64,000 nucleotides of DNA from Providencia alcalifaciens (GCF_020271745.1 NZ_CP084296.1:3658001-3722000), one strand, 5' to 3'. Shown: positions 10,106 through 19,901, counted from the first letter of the stretch. Numbers and translations: made by a program. Notes: generated from the letters alone by a model not told the origin.

Positions 10106-10489
10106 ATGGCACAAGATAACCACGTAGCACTTGTTAATGCTCTAAGTAAATGGATCGAAGAGCATTTAGGTCGAGTCATCCACTTGGAAGAACTCGCTGC
10201 CTATTCTGGGTATTCCCTTTGGCATATGCAAAAAATCTTTAAGGAAGTCACAGGGATCTCCTTAGGAAAATATATCCGTCAGCGTCGACTGGCTGGCGCC
10301 GTAAATTTATTAAGAAACAGCAGCCAAAGCATATTTGATATTGCATTAGATTTTGGCTTCGGCTCGCAATCTCACTTTACCTACATGTTCCGCAAAGAAT
10401 ATGGCATTACACCGTTTGATTTTCGTCAAAATGACCAAATTCAATTGGATGTAAAAGAGCCATTACACCTAACCTCGGATGATGAGTGA
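10106..10489 (+). CDS. Small AraC/XylS regulator of the MarA/SoxS/AarP class
   Basis: 127-aa stand-alone DNA-binding protein with two helix-turn-helix motifs: LEELAAYSGYSLWHMQKIFK with ISLGKYIRQRRL, then IFDIALDFGFGSQSHFTYMFRKEYG. There is no effector-binding domain, as in MarA, SoxS, RamA and AarP of P. stuartii, which control efflux, porins and oxidative stress genes through their own abundance. It has an acidic tail (SDDE). It stands alone between the permease and yidA-like genes. Which of the named regulators it corresponds to is not decided by the sequence. Confidence 0.85.
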   Translation: MAQDNHVALVNALSKWIEEHLGRVIHLEELAAYSGYSLWHMQKIFKEVTGISLGKYIRQRRLAGAVNLLRNSSQSIFDIALDFGFGSQSHFTYMFRKEYGITPFDFRQNDQIQLDVKEPLHLTSDDE

Positions 10490-10655
10490 ATTTGTTTTAC
10501 GCGCATTAACCTGAATTTTTTTCAGTTTTAATGCGATAAAACATGGGCATTCTCATCCTTTGTACTGAGCAATTTATTCATTGCCCTCTTAGATAATTTA
10601 CATTCTCGATAATCAGAGTAAGGTACGTGTAAAAGTTCTGTTTTAGGAGGCATTG

Positions 10656-11465
10656 ATGTCAATCAAACTGGTCGCCATTGATTTGGATGGCACGTTACTC
10701 AATTCGCAGCACCAAATTTCTCCCGCAGTAAAAGAAGCCATTACCCGCGCACACAAGCAAGGGGTGCGAATTGTCCTTGCCTCAGGCCGTCCCTATTCTG
10801 GCATTTTACCCTACCTTCAAGAACTTGGATTAGATACCGCCAGTAACTACTGCATCAGTAACAATGGTAGCGTGATCCATCAAGCCAATGACGGCAGTCA
10901 CCTGTATGAAAATCTGTTAGATTTTGAAGATTATCAATATTTTGCTGATCTGGCTAATAACGTGGGAGTCCATATGCACGCCCTGGCAGATAACACCATG
11001 TTCACCGCTAATCGTCATATTAGCCGCTATACCATTCATGATGCCTATTTTACCAATACCCCTCTGGTATATTGCCCCGTTAACGAAATGGATAGCTCGC
11101 TTAGTTTTACCAAAATCATGATTATTGACCATCCTGAGAAATTGGATGTTGGTATCAGCTATATTCCTGAAAATACCTTTGAAAACTATTCACTGATTAG
11201 AACCAGTCCTTATTTTCTCGAAGTTTCGAATAAGGATGCAAGCAAAGGCTCTGCGCTGAAAGTGTTATGTGAAAAATTATCCCTAACGCAAGACAAAGTC
11301 ATGAGCATCGGTGACCAAAATAATGATATTACCATGCTACAGTATTCGAGTGTTTCGGTTGCGATGGGAAATGCTGCACCACATATTCGTGAAATAGTGA
11401 AATTTGTCACCACCACCAACGATTGTGATGGCGTCGCTGTAGCAATAAACAAATTTATTATCTAA
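10656..11465 (+). CDS. yidA: Cof-type HAD sugar phosphatase YidA
   Basis: Cytosolic Mg-dependent phosphatase of the HAD IIB subfamily that acts on sugar phosphates. Motif I is AIDLDGTLLN, motif II LASGRP, motif III the KGSAL region and motif IV GDQNNDITML. Sequence follows E. coli YidA throughout, including NYCISNNG. Start 10656 is chosen because AGGAGG ends 5 bases upstream; a TTG codon directly before it is in frame but unlikely. Length is 269 aa. Confidence 0.9.
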   Translation: MSIKLVAIDLDGTLLNSQHQISPAVKEAITRAHKQGVRIVLASGRPYSGILPYLQELGLDTASNYCISNNGSVIHQANDGSHLYENLLDFEDYQYFADLANNVGVHMHALADNTMFTANRHISRYTIHDAYFTNTPLVYCPVNEMDSSLSFTKIMIIDHPEKLDVGISYIPENTFENYSLIRTSPYFLEVSNKDASKGSALKVLCEKLSLTQDKVMSIGDQNNDITMLQYSSVSVAMGNAAPHIREIVKFVTTTNDCDGVAVAINKFII

Positions 11466-11515
11466 TGATCGGCTAATTTAGGGTTCAAATCTCTAGATAA
11501 AAATACAATTTAACT

Positions 11516-11549
11516 GGATATGCCTAGACATCCCCATTCTGGCATATCC
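11516..11549. terminator. Hairpin after yidA, possible terminator
   Basis: A perfect 9-bp inverted repeat GGATATGCC / GGCATATCC with a 16-base loop lies 50 bases past the stop. There is no T-tract, so it may be an mRNA-stabilising or attenuating hairpin rather than a true terminator. Confidence 0.45.
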
Positions 11550-11685
11550 ATCCTCTGAACTCCTCTTAGAGCTATTTTATCCTTCCCCTTACTTACTCTT
11601 CCAAATTTGATACTATCTGCCTCTTTTCAGAAATTGTCATTCATCTATAAGTACAATAAAACCCACATCACTAACAGGTAGTAAA

Positions 11686-12990
11686 ATGTTTTCGACTAAA
11701 GATATGTTAATTCTGGGAATGATGGTATTCGCCTTATTTTTAGGCGCGGGAAATATCATTTTTCCACCGATGGCAGGCTATCAATCAGGGACTGACTGGT
11801 TTAATACCTCATTAGGCTTTCTGATCACCGGCGTTCTGTTACCCTTCTTAACCTTGGTTACGGTTGCAGTAAAAGGGCGTGGTGAAAAGCTTTCTGTTGA
11901 TTTACCCAAATGGGTTGCGGTCATTTTTTGGGTTGCACTCTACTTAATCGTCGGCTCCACATTTGCCATGCCAAGGGTGACGAATACCGCCTTTGAAATG
12001 GGCTTCTTACCATTAGGCTTCGTTGAAAAAAGCACATTTACGCATCTCACTTTTGCACTCATTTTTAACTTTACCTCGATGTTCTTCATGTTGAAGCAAG
12101 GCACCATGATCAGCGCAATCGGTAAGTTTATGACTCCAGCATTACTTGTTTTATTAGTGGTTGTGGGGATTGCTGTGGTCATTGACCCACTTTCTGACAT
12201 GAATCCTCCTGTTAAACAGTATGCTGAGTTTGCCTTCTTTGGCGGTGTAATTGATGGTTATCAAACCATGGATGTACTATCTGCCATGGCGTTTGGTGGG
12301 ATTGTGGCGCGTGCATTGGCTTCAAAACAAATCACAGAACCACGCCAAGTCGCGATCATCACGATTAAAGCGGGTTTAATTTCAGTGAGCTTACTCGCAG
12401 CACTGTATATCTGCCTGTTCTATTTAGGCGCGACCAGTGAACAAGTGGCGAATACCGCAACCAATGGCGGGCAGATCTTCTCTCGTTACGTAGATGTCCT
12501 GTTTGGTGCAGTAGGTACGTGGATCATGTGCGGAATTGTATTACTGGCAAGCATGACCACGTTAGTGGGTGTGACCAGCGCATGTGCAGATTACTTTGCC
12601 ACTTTCAATCACCGTTTAGGTTATCGCTTCTGGGTGGTTTTCTTCACAATGTTAACCACGGTAGTGTCCACGTTTGGTCTCGACACCTTATTGAGAGTCA
12701 CCATTCCAGCGCTGTTAATGATTTATCCTTCATCGGTCACTATTGTGTTCTTGCAATTTGCACGCAAGTTTATGGCGGCGCCTCGGGTCACTTATGGGAT
12801 TACCATTGGCGTAGTTGTGCTAATGAGCCTGTTCGATACACTAAATAATATGGAATTATTGAGCGCGGCAGTAAAAGCAAACCTGATCACCTACTTACCG
12901 TTATTTGAACAAGGTATGGGCTGGTTAATTCCAGGTATTATCACGTTTATTATCTCGATGTTTATCGGTAAATTTACCGCGAGAAACTAG
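11686..12990 (+). CDS. brnQ: Branched-chain amino acid transporter BrnQ (LIVCS family)
   Basis: Inner-membrane Na+- or H+-coupled importer of Leu, Ile and Val with about 12 membrane segments. Family hallmarks are LFLGAGNIIFPP near residue 20, the GVIDGYQTMDVLSAMAFGGIV segment and the FSRYVDVLFG region. Length of 434 aa matches E. coli BrnQ (439 aa). It has its own promoter region after yidA and a terminator 40 bases past the stop. Confidence 0.93.
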   Translation: MFSTKDMLILGMMVFALFLGAGNIIFPPMAGYQSGTDWFNTSLGFLITGVLLPFLTLVTVAVKGRGEKLSVDLPKWVAVIFWVALYLIVGSTFAMPRVTNTAFEMGFLPLGFVEKSTFTHLTFALIFNFTSMFFMLKQGTMISAIGKFMTPALLVLLVVVGIAVVIDPLSDMNPPVKQYAEFAFFGGVIDGYQTMDVLSAMAFGGIVARALASKQITEPRQVAIITIKAGLISVSLLAALYICLFYLGATSEQVANTATNGGQIFSRYVDVLFGAVGTWIMCGIVLLASMTTLVGVTSACADYFATFNHRLGYRFWVVFFTMLTTVVSTFGLDTLLRVTIPALLMIYPSSVTIVFLQFARKFMAAPRVTYGITIGVVVLMSLFDTLNNMELLSAAVKANLITYLPLFEQGMGWLIPGIITFIISMFIGKFTARN

Positions 12991-13028
12991 CCTGCCCCTG
13001 AGCAAAACGTAGCGTAATCTGGATATTT

Positions 13029-13074
13029 AAAAGCCTAATGTTGGCATATCGCTGACATTCGGCTTTTATTTTTT
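13029..13074 (+). terminator. Intrinsic terminator after brnQ
   Basis: AAAAGCC pairs with GGCTTTT, supported by AATGT/ACATT inside, followed by TTATTTTTT. Confidence 0.85.
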
Positions 13075-13105
13075 AGCATGAGCACGCTCCCCTCCAAAAT
13101 TTAAC

Positions 13106-14005
13106 TCATCGCCTTGTGGCAATAAAACAGGTGATTGACCCTATGGTTACCATCAAGACACCTTGCCAGAAGCCCAGAGTTAATGCGGTGCTTAACAACA
13201 TTGAAGAGAACGCCGTAGAGATCACTGGTGTGAAATAGGACAATGTCCCGAGAAAAGCCACATTACCTTTGATGATTGCCACCGTCCAAAGAGCGTTTGC
13301 CCCACCAGTTGCAATGGCAGTGATAAATAACAAACTGACACTATTAATATTGATATTAAATGGCGCTGGCGTTGAAAAAATAAATAAGATCCACAACCCG
13401 ACCGATGTCATGATAAAAAACAGCACCATACCATTGCAGCCATTCGACATTCGTTTCGTAATATTGCTATAAAAAGCCCACAGTAATGCGCCTACAAAGG
13501 CTAAACCGTAGCTAAGTGGGTTACTTTGAATATTAAAAAGGATCGCGTTCAGGGACAAAGGTTGATCGCCGGAGATAACCCACAATAAACCCGCAAATGC
13601 CAAAATAAGCCCTATAATCAGTAATAGGCTAAAACGCTGTCGATTAAATAAAACCGCCAAAGCAATTGTGAAGCTGGGCCACAAGTAATTTACCATACCC
13701 AGCTCAATGGCTTGCTGACGGCTATTGGCAAGCCCTAAAGCTAAAATAAAGCAGATTTCATAACTAACAAATAAAAATGCCCCCCAAAATAAATAGCGTC
13801 TAGGGAAAAGATGAATTTTTGGCAACCCCATTACAACAACCAAAACCAGGCTACCTATCGAATAGATAAGTGCCGCACCGCCAATAGGACCAAAGTTTTC
13901 GCTCGTACTGCGAACAAGCCCTACCATAGTGCTCCACAATAAAATGGACACGACCCCGTAAAATGTTGCTGCATATCGTCCAAGTTTCATCTTCTTGATC
14001 AACAC
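13106..14005 (-). CDS. yddG: Aromatic amino acid exporter YddG (DMT superfamily)
   Basis: Ten-segment inner-membrane EamA-type exporter, shown for E. coli YddG to export aromatic amino acids and methyl viologen. Matching blocks include LWSTMVGLVR, LFVSYEICF, QAIELGMVNYLWPS, NPLSYGLAFVGALLWA and SYFTPVISTA. Length of 299 aa is normal. The methionine at residue 6 is an alternative start. With the AroP-like importer nearby, the cell carries both uptake and export of aromatic residues in this region. Confidence 0.9.
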   Translation of the reverse strand: MLIKKMKLGRYAATFYGVVSILLWSTMVGLVRSTSENFGPIGGAALIYSIGSLVLVVVMGLPKIHLFPRRYLFWGAFLFVSYEICFILALGLANSRQQAIELGMVNYLWPSFTIALAVLFNRQRFSLLLIIGLILAFAGLLWVISGDQPLSLNAILFNIQSNPLSYGLAFVGALLWAFYSNITKRMSNGCNGMVLFFIMTSVGLWILFIFSTPAPFNININSVSLLFITAIATGGANALWTVAIIKGNVAFLGTLSYFTPVISTAFSSMLLSTALTLGFWQGVLMVTIGSITCFIATRR

Positions 14006-14110
14006 CTTATTTCATATTTATCTTGCTTATTATTTTCCTCCAAAACCTTACGCTCTAAAGACAATAAATCAAGTTTTTTATATTTATTGACCAGACAATA
14101 AAAAATAAAA

Positions 14111-14140
14111 AAAGCGCTTAGAAATAAACCTAAGCACTTT
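14111..14140 (-). terminator. Intrinsic terminator after the alanine symporter gene
   Basis: On the minus strand AAAGTGCTTAG pairs with CTAAGCGCTTT, then a T-rich run follows (14101-14110). Confidence 0.8.
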
Positions 14141-14203
14141 TCCATTTACACTTCTATTTACTTTCAACTGCGGCCAGGTAAATTGCGGTCCGCTACCGCA
14201 AAA

Positions 14204-15661
14204 TTAATGGGCTTCGTTCTTAACCCACTGCTCAACCGACTCTTTTTCCCAAATTCCGTCATTGAGCTGTTTTTTCAGCTCTGGGTGTTCATTAATATCA
14301 AATGTGGGAATTTTTCCAGCACCTAACTGCCTGTTGTAATCTTTCGCGAGTTTGAATGCCACCCCGGACAATAAGAGGATGGCAATCAAGTTTGTAATTG
14401 CCATTAAACCCATCGAAACATCCGCAAGCTTCCAAATTAGTGGCATTTCACCTAGTGCCCCGAACATCACCATCCCCAATGCCGCTAAGCGGAAAATAAA
14501 CAGCCCTGCCGTATGATTATTTTCCAAGAAAATCATATTGCTTTCCGCATATGCATAGTTGGCAATGATTGATGTAAAGGCAAAGAAGAAAATCGCAATT
14601 GCAACGAAAATACTACCCCAACTGCCCACCGCAGAAGATAAGGCAAGCTGAGTCAGCTCAATACCATTGATTTTATCCACCGGGCCATCTAACACGCCAG
14701 AAGCCAAAATAATAATGGCTGTGGCGCTACAGATCACAATGGTATCCATGAATACCCCCAACATTTGGACATAGCCTTGGGAAGCTGGATGTGGTGGATA
14801 AGGTGACGCAGATGCCGCTGCATTTGGCGCAGAACCCATTCCGGCTTCATTCGAGAACAATCCACGCTGAATGCCTTGCGTCATCGCTTGAGCGATACCA
14901 TAACCAATTGCGCCGCCTGCTGCTTCTTGTAAACCAAAGGCGCTACGGAAAATCAGCATAAAGACATCAGGTAAACGTTCAATATTTTGACCAACGACCC
15001 AGAAAGCCAGCAATAAATAAGCGATAGCCATGATTGGCACGACAAATTCGGCAACTTTAGCAATTGATCTTAATCCACCAAAAATAATGGTGCCACTGAG
15101 GATCACTAAGGCAATTCCAACATAGAGTGGGTTAAAATCAAATGCCACAGCAGTTGCTTGTGCAATGGAGTTCGCTTGGACTGCATTAAAAACCAAACCA
15201 AATGCAATGATTAAGAAAATAGAGAACAATATACCCATCCAGCGTTGTTTTAAGCCTTTCTCCATATAATAAGAAGGCCCTCCGCGATAGTTACCTTGGT
15301 CATCTTTCGTTTTATAAAGCTGCGCTAATGTGCATTCAACAAATGACGTTGCCATTCCTAATAATGCAACGACCCACATCCAGAATATAGCGCCGGGGCC
15401 GCCTGCCGTAATCGCGATAGCAACACCGGTTAGATTTCCAGTACCGACTCGAGCTGCTAGGCTGGTACATAACGCTTGGAATGAAGAAATACCTGAGTTG
15501 TCCGATTGAGTGCTATTTTTTAGTACTCCGAACATGTGACCAAACTGCCTAAACTGAATAAATTTAGATCGTATTGTAAAATATAAACCGGCTCCCAGTA
15601 ATAAATAAATTAATAACGAGCCCCAAATAAGATTGCTGATTGAGTTTATAAATTCTATCAA
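14204..15661 (-). CDS. Sodium:alanine/glycine symporter (AGCS family)
   Basis: Inner-membrane Na+-coupled importer of alanine or glycine with about 11 membrane segments. Hallmarks include SSFQALCTSLAARVGTGNLTG near the N-terminus, GPGAIFWMWVVALLGMATSF, and GIQRGLFSNEAGMGSAPNAA. Length of 485 aa is typical of AgcS/YaaJ/DagA proteins. It is a single-gene unit with a 660-bp AT-rich upstream region and a terminator downstream. Exact substrate is not readable. Confidence 0.9.
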   Translation of the reverse strand: MIEFINSISNLIWGSLLIYLLLGAGLYFTIRSKFIQFRQFGHMFGVLKNSTQSDNSGISSFQALCTSLAARVGTGNLTGVAIAITAGGPGAIFWMWVVALLGMATSFVECTLAQLYKTKDDQGNYRGGPSYYMEKGLKQRWMGILFSIFLIIAFGLVFNAVQANSIAQATAVAFDFNPLYVGIALVILSGTIIFGGLRSIAKVAEFVVPIMAIAYLLLAFWVVGQNIERLPDVFMLIFRSAFGLQEAAGGAIGYGIAQAMTQGIQRGLFSNEAGMGSAPNAAASASPYPPHPASQGYVQMLGVFMDTIVICSATAIIILASGVLDGPVDKINGIELTQLALSSAVGSWGSIFVAIAIFFFAFTSIIANYAYAESNMIFLENNHTAGLFIFRLAALGMVMFGALGEMPLIWKLADVSMGLMAITNLIAILLLSGVAFKLAKDYNRQLGAGKIPTFDINEHPELKKQLNDGIWEKESVEQWVKNEAH

Positions 15662-16321
15662 ATTATGCTCCTTTTATTATATCCACTAATAGAGGTATTA
15701 GTTGGTGAGTTATTTAGCTCCATATTATTTAAAAAATTAGACACATAAAAACATAAACCACGATGGTTCATCATGAATAATCAATGTTATTAAACAAGAC
15801 CCATGAATTATATTTTTTTTACTTTCTCTGTAAATTTTTTTCTGGCTATCAGTCTATTTAATGCCTAATACAGCGAATAATCATACAAGACAGAATGAGA
15901 GAATAAAATAAAATACCAATAAAAACAGATGGATACAATCAAATAGATTATTTTCCGAACAACCTTAATCAATTGATTAAAACACTGACAATTTTTAACC
16001 AATATTTACGATTACAAGTAAAAAAACATTACATTTAATTAAGTGAAAGCGTATTTAATTAAATTATTTTTCAGTTTTTTAAATTGAATAACTAATTGAT
16101 GAAGTCTAATTATTACTCTTTTGAATAATCATTGAGGATAAATATTAAATATAGTTTGATATGTCTTTATTGAATTATATTTTACTTATTTTAAGTCTAT
16201 CGCTTAACCCCATTTCAGAGTCAGGTAATCATTTTCGTATCATCACAATAAGATTATTGCTAATGTTTTATGATACCAATACACTTATCGCTAATTAGCT
16301 TTCTACATCAAAGGGTAATAT
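15662..16321. other. AT-rich intergenic region without a gene
   Basis: 660 bp between the divergent symporter and dinI-like genes. No ORF of note. The only structure seen is a spaced inverted repeat GTATCAT (16237-16243) and ATGATAC (16270-16276), possibly an operator for the downstream gene. No LexA box was found. Confidence 0.6.
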
Positions 16322-16570
16322 ATGGAAATCCACATCAAAGTATCTGACGATTTAGTCTCAACGCTCTCTGAAAAATCCTACGATGCGTTCACTGCTGAAT
16401 TGCACGCCAGAGTTTTAGAAGTATACCCAGGTAGTAACCTTTTCATTACACATGACAGTGGTGCAACCACCTTCAATACCAAAGGCTTCCATGATGATAA
16501 AGAAGCGCATATCGTTCTCCATGAACTGGTTGAAGATGTTTTCCATCATGGTCACTGGTTAAAAGCATAA
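16322..16570 (+). CDS. DinI-like family protein (chromosomal copy)
   Basis: 82-aa cytosolic protein resembling DinI: short beta strand, long helix with AFTAELHARVLEVYPGS, a second strand pair, then a C-terminal acidic helix LHELVEDVFHHGHW. DinI binds RecA filaments and tunes the SOS response. The family match is by pattern and moderate. Unlike the prophage copy at 32.7 kb, no LexA box is visible upstream, so SOS control is doubtful. It is a single gene, followed by a TTCCAGCCT...AGGCTGGAA hairpin. Confidence 0.6.
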   Translation: MEIHIKVSDDLVSTLSEKSYDAFTAELHARVLEVYPGSNLFITHDSGATTFNTKGFHDDKEAHIVLHELVEDVFHHGHWLKA

Positions 16571-16777
16571 ATCTTGCTAGCCCTATCTTCCAGCCTCCAG
16601 CAATAATTGCTAGGCTGGAACTCCTCACTCTTATCCTTCCCCCTATTTCAAACCCTGATCAAGATCATAATTAATGATGATGTTAGTCGACTTTGTATAA
16701 AAGTCCTTTTCTTTTAAGCGTTATATGATAATGTATATAACGAATTTTCATTTACATTGCTTTTGCTAATTTATAGC

Positions 16778-16804
16778 AGCCAGTATTTATTACTGGCTTT
16801 TTTT
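16778..16804 (+). terminator. Orphan strong intrinsic terminator
   Basis: AGCCAGTA pairs with TACTGGCT (5-base loop), followed by seven T residues. It lies 200 bases past the dinI-like stop, which already has its own hairpin, so it may end an unannotated small RNA. Confidence 0.75.
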
Positions 16805-16870
16805 ATGGGGAAAATTTAGGCGAATGCCTGAATTGAGTACTCAGATATGCCGTAGGTATCGTAGATAAAA

Positions 16871-17248
16871 CTACTGTGATTTTTCACACAATGACACAAT
16901 GGCAGTGCGTAGCTCCGGTGTATCACTAGTGATCAATTGATGATGCTCAGAGAATTTTCCACCTTGAACACTTACGCTGGCAACAAACGGTAATTTCTCA
17001 CCTTGCTCACGGGTTTGATAAAAACCACAGACTCGGTAACTTTCACCTTCTTTAAATTCGCTTTTCAGAACAATTTTGACATCATCAAAAGTCAGAGGGC
17101 TTCCTGAACTTAACTTATTCTCGATAAGCTTTTCAGCTTGCTTGGTGACATCGCTATCACCGATTGTTGTATAAAACTGATAAGCAAATGCGCCTAGCGC
17201 CAATAAAATCACTATCAGTAGCTTGCTTTTTATACGTTTCAATCTCAA
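16871..17248 (-). CDS. Small membrane-anchored protein with VCG...C motif
   Basis: 125 aa, not a family I can name. An N-terminal basic stretch and one membrane segment (about residues 9-27) are followed by a charged helix and a globular part with VCGFYQT and a C-terminal LCEK; the two cysteines could form a periplasmic disulfide. It resembles the proteins encoded at 39814-40188 (in the prophage tail cluster) and, more weakly, 21302-21703. The gene stands alone on the minus strand. Function unknown. Confidence 0.65.
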   Translation of the reverse strand: MRLKRIKSKLLIVILLALGAFAYQFYTTIGDSDVTKQAEKLIENKLSSGSPLTFDDVKIVLKSEFKEGESYRVCGFYQTREQGEKLPFVASVSVQGGKFSEHHQLITSDTPELRTAIVSLCEKSQ

Positions 17249-17580
17249 ATCCTTCTCATACTACACTTATGGGCTTATCGATTATGTTAACACCTTTACC
17301 CTATCAATAATAAGTATCTCGATATTTATGCAGCACAAAAAGTTCCATTTAATAGACAGAATAAAAATGAATTGATTTTACATTTAAAATCTTATGGTTT
17401 ATATAATACTTACCCGCGGCCTTTGGAATATTAGCAGAATTTATTTAACAATTATTTATCACTGTGAAGAAATAATGAATAACTGTGTTTGAAATATGAA
17501 ATCCCTCTATATTTAAGTAAATCAGATTGAAATAAAAAGCCACCATGGCAAACTAATAAAAAATAAAGAGGAGAATTAAA

Positions 17581-17928
17581 ATGAAAAACTTAAAATCACT
17601 TATTTTAGTCGGTAGCTTATTAGCGGTGAGTTTCTCTACATTTGCTTATCATGGTAATGGTTATCATAGAAATGGCAATGGAACCTGGTGTAATGGAGCC
17701 AATCAATCTCAATATGATAGACCATGCGATGGTAACTACCGTGGGCAATATATGGGGCGCCATCAAGGAATGATGCAATACTCGACGACTGTACAAACCG
17801 CTCAACCTGAAGAGGCTTTAAAGAAAATTACAGCGGAAGTTCCAAAGGGTGAAAATAACAAAAAATATATGGTGAAAGTGGCGGTAATTGAAATTTCACC
17901 TAACTTAGTGACACAAGAAGCTCAATAA
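17581..17928 (+). CDS. Small secreted Gly/Asn/His-rich protein
   Basis: 115 aa with a clear Sec signal peptide (residues 1-22, ending STFA-Y). The mature N-terminal half is rich in Gly, Asn, His and Tyr with a Cys pair spaced about 12 apart (TWCNGAN, RPCDGN); the C-terminal half is a charged segment with KYMVKVAVIEISPN. GAGGAG lies 6 bases before the ATG, so it is likely well translated. It could be a periplasmic metal- or stress-related protein; no family is recognised. Confidence 0.7.
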   Translation: MKNLKSLILVGSLLAVSFSTFAYHGNGYHRNGNGTWCNGANQSQYDRPCDGNYRGQYMGRHQGMMQYSTTVQTAQPEEALKKITAEVPKGENNKKYMVKVAVIEISPNLVTQEAQ

Positions 17929-17996
17929 ATTTCACTCTGAATAATAATAGCCAGTCATATCTTTAATAATGCTGGCTATTACGTATTAACAAAAAG

Positions 17997-18402
17997 TTAG
18001 CTATTTATACCTATTGGTAAATATCCTTTCCATAATGGTTGATATTTATTTCCATTCTCACTTTTACTTAAGTAAATATAATATTCACCTATTTTTTTAG
18101 TAATAAACAATCATCAGCATCTTTTAAATTATCTTTATGCGGCTGATGGCTATTTACTAAGAGCTGGCTTATTGCTTTTTGTTTGGCTTCTTGGGTATTT
18201 TTTGCCACAAAGAGATCAAACTCATGCAACTACACAAGTGTTGATAAAATATACCCGCCTACATGGATTTTATCTTGATTCCCAAATCAAGCATTTCGCA
18301 ATAATGGCCAAATTTCTTCTGGTATATTGGCTGCGACAAACTGTACATCATGTACCTTGATATTGAATTTTCCGGTATTCCCACCAACATAAATAGCTTC
18401 AT
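17997..18402 (-). pseudogene. DUF1543 family gene, decayed
   Basis: Conceptual translation of the minus strand gives MKLFM, then after a shift YVGGNTGKFNIKVHDVQF, a stop, then HEFDLFVAKNTQEAKQKA and a C-terminus ending LWKGYLPIGIN. VHDVQF and HEFDLFVA are typical of DUF1543 proteins. At least one frameshift after codon 5, one stop at the end of the first block and another stop before HEFDLF break the gene. No intact copy is in the window. It fills most of the 750-bp gap between its neighbours. Confidence 0.75.
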
Positions 18403-18680
18403 TATTATCTCTCTGTGACTCACTATCGATATATATTTTTATATATAACCATATCAATTCAAAGTGTAATGATGAGCATTATTGCCAAAAATAAATACTA
18501 AGTAAAATTATCAATTAAAATCAGAATCTTATATGGATGTTGGAATATTAACCATCTAAAGCCCACTCTTTACAAATATAAAAAAGTGAATAAAAAATCA
18601 CTTTAACCATATATTTATTTACAACTAAATTATTTCGAGTAATCTAATGACACAAGATAAATATATTTCAGGGACTCATT

Positions 18681-19832
18681 ATGGATCGCCGTTCATTTCT
18701 AAAATCAAGCTCACTTGTGGCGGGTGGCTTAGCACTAAATTCAGTTTTAAATCAAGCAAGTGCAAACACTAGCGCACTCGTCAAACCGAATGCTCAACAC
18801 CCTTTATTGCTTAATTTCAATGAGAACTCATTGGGAATGTCACCCAATGCACAAAAAGCGGTCATTGAAGCTTTACCGGGTTCATTCCGTTACCCTGATG
18901 ACGCACGTTCTGAGCTTATTGACAATATTGGTACACTGCATAACCTCAATAGCAAGAACGTGACACTCGGAAATGGTTCGTCAGAAACCATTCAGGCGGC
19001 TGTCGCCATGCTCGCAAATAAGGCAAGAAAAGAAGGTCTAAAAATTCAGCTTGTTACCCCAGATCCTACATTTAACTATGCTGAACTTTATGCTCTCCCA
19101 CTCGGTGTAGAAATTACTAAAGTTCCATTAAAATCGGACTTGAGTTTTGACCTGAAAAAAATGGAGCAAATCGCCAATGATTTCGACGGTTTATCCATTA
19201 TCTATATCTGTAATCCAAATAACCCAACGGCGATGATAACCCCTCATAGCCAACTCGATGGTTGGATGAAAAAAGTTTCAGATAAGCAATTTTTTATTGT
19301 CGATGAAGCCTATGCTGAGTTTGTTGAAGATCCACAATTTGTGAGTGCAATTGAATTAGTTCAAGCAGGACAAAAAAACCTGATTGTGACACGAACTTTC
19401 TCGAAGATTTACGCATTAGCTGGCTTGCGAGTGGGATACGGCATTGCGACCCCAGAAATCATTGAAGCAGTTGATGAGTTCATCTCGATTGATAACACCA
19501 ATACTGCGGGTGCAGTCGCTGCGATTGCTTCGTTGAAAGATAAGAAATTCCTAGAATATAGCCTTAAATCTAACAATCTGTCGCGTAAAATCGTTGAAAC
19601 TGCACTCAATGAGTTAGGCTTAGAATATGCGCCATCACAAGCTAATTTTATTTTCCACAAAGTAAAAGGCGATGTGAAAACCTATAAACAGCGCATGAAA
19701 GAGGCCAATATTATGGTTGGCAGAGAGTTTCCGCCTGTTATGGGTTGGAACCGTTTAACCTTAGGTACCCCGCAAGAAATGGAGCAGTTCGTTGCGGTAC
19801 TTAAAGAGTTTCGTCAAAAAGGTTGGGTGTAA
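18681..19832 (+). CDS. Tat-exported PLP-dependent aminotransferase (class I/II, HisC-like)
   Basis: 383-aa fold-type I PLP enzyme. A twin-arginine signal starts the protein (DRRSFLKSS, hydrophobic stretch to about residue 29), so it should be exported folded to the periplasm. The core has CNPNNPT (177-183), VDEAY (207-211) and the PLP lysine K242 in TRTFSKIYALAGLRVGYG, the pattern of histidinol-phosphate aminotransferases. hisC paralogues are normally cytosolic, so the export signal is the odd point. The gene stands alone with a promoter region upstream and a strong terminator. Substrate is unknown. Confidence 0.85.
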   Translation: MDRRSFLKSSSLVAGGLALNSVLNQASANTSALVKPNAQHPLLLNFNENSLGMSPNAQKAVIEALPGSFRYPDDARSELIDNIGTLHNLNSKNVTLGNGSSETIQAAVAMLANKARKEGLKIQLVTPDPTFNYAELYALPLGVEITKVPLKSDLSFDLKKMEQIANDFDGLSIIYICNPNNPTAMITPHSQLDGWMKKVSDKQFFIVDEAYAEFVEDPQFVSAIELVQAGQKNLIVTRTFSKIYALAGLRVGYGIATPEIIEAVDEFISIDNTNTAGAVAAIASLKDKKFLEYSLKSNNLSRKIVETALNELGLEYAPSQANFIFHKVKGDVKTYKQRMKEANIMVGREFPPVMGWNRLTLGTPQEMEQFVAVLKEFRQKGWV

Positions 19833-19854
19833 CTAAACATCCGACTTATTTATC

Positions 19855-19898
19855 AAGCATCTTCTACCCTACCATTCTCTATAAAGTAGAAGATGCTT
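19855..19898. terminator. Bidirectional terminator between aminotransferase and DUF486 genes
   Basis: A perfect 13-bp stem (AAGCATCTTCTAC / GTAGAAGATGCTT) with an 18-base loop sits between two convergent stop codons. Confidence 0.85.
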
Positions 19899-19901
19899 TA
19901 A

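Noticed and set aside
18172-18360. 62-aa plus-strand frame in the 18-kb gap
   Set aside because: It is antisense to the DUF1543 pseudogene and lacks a ribosome site.
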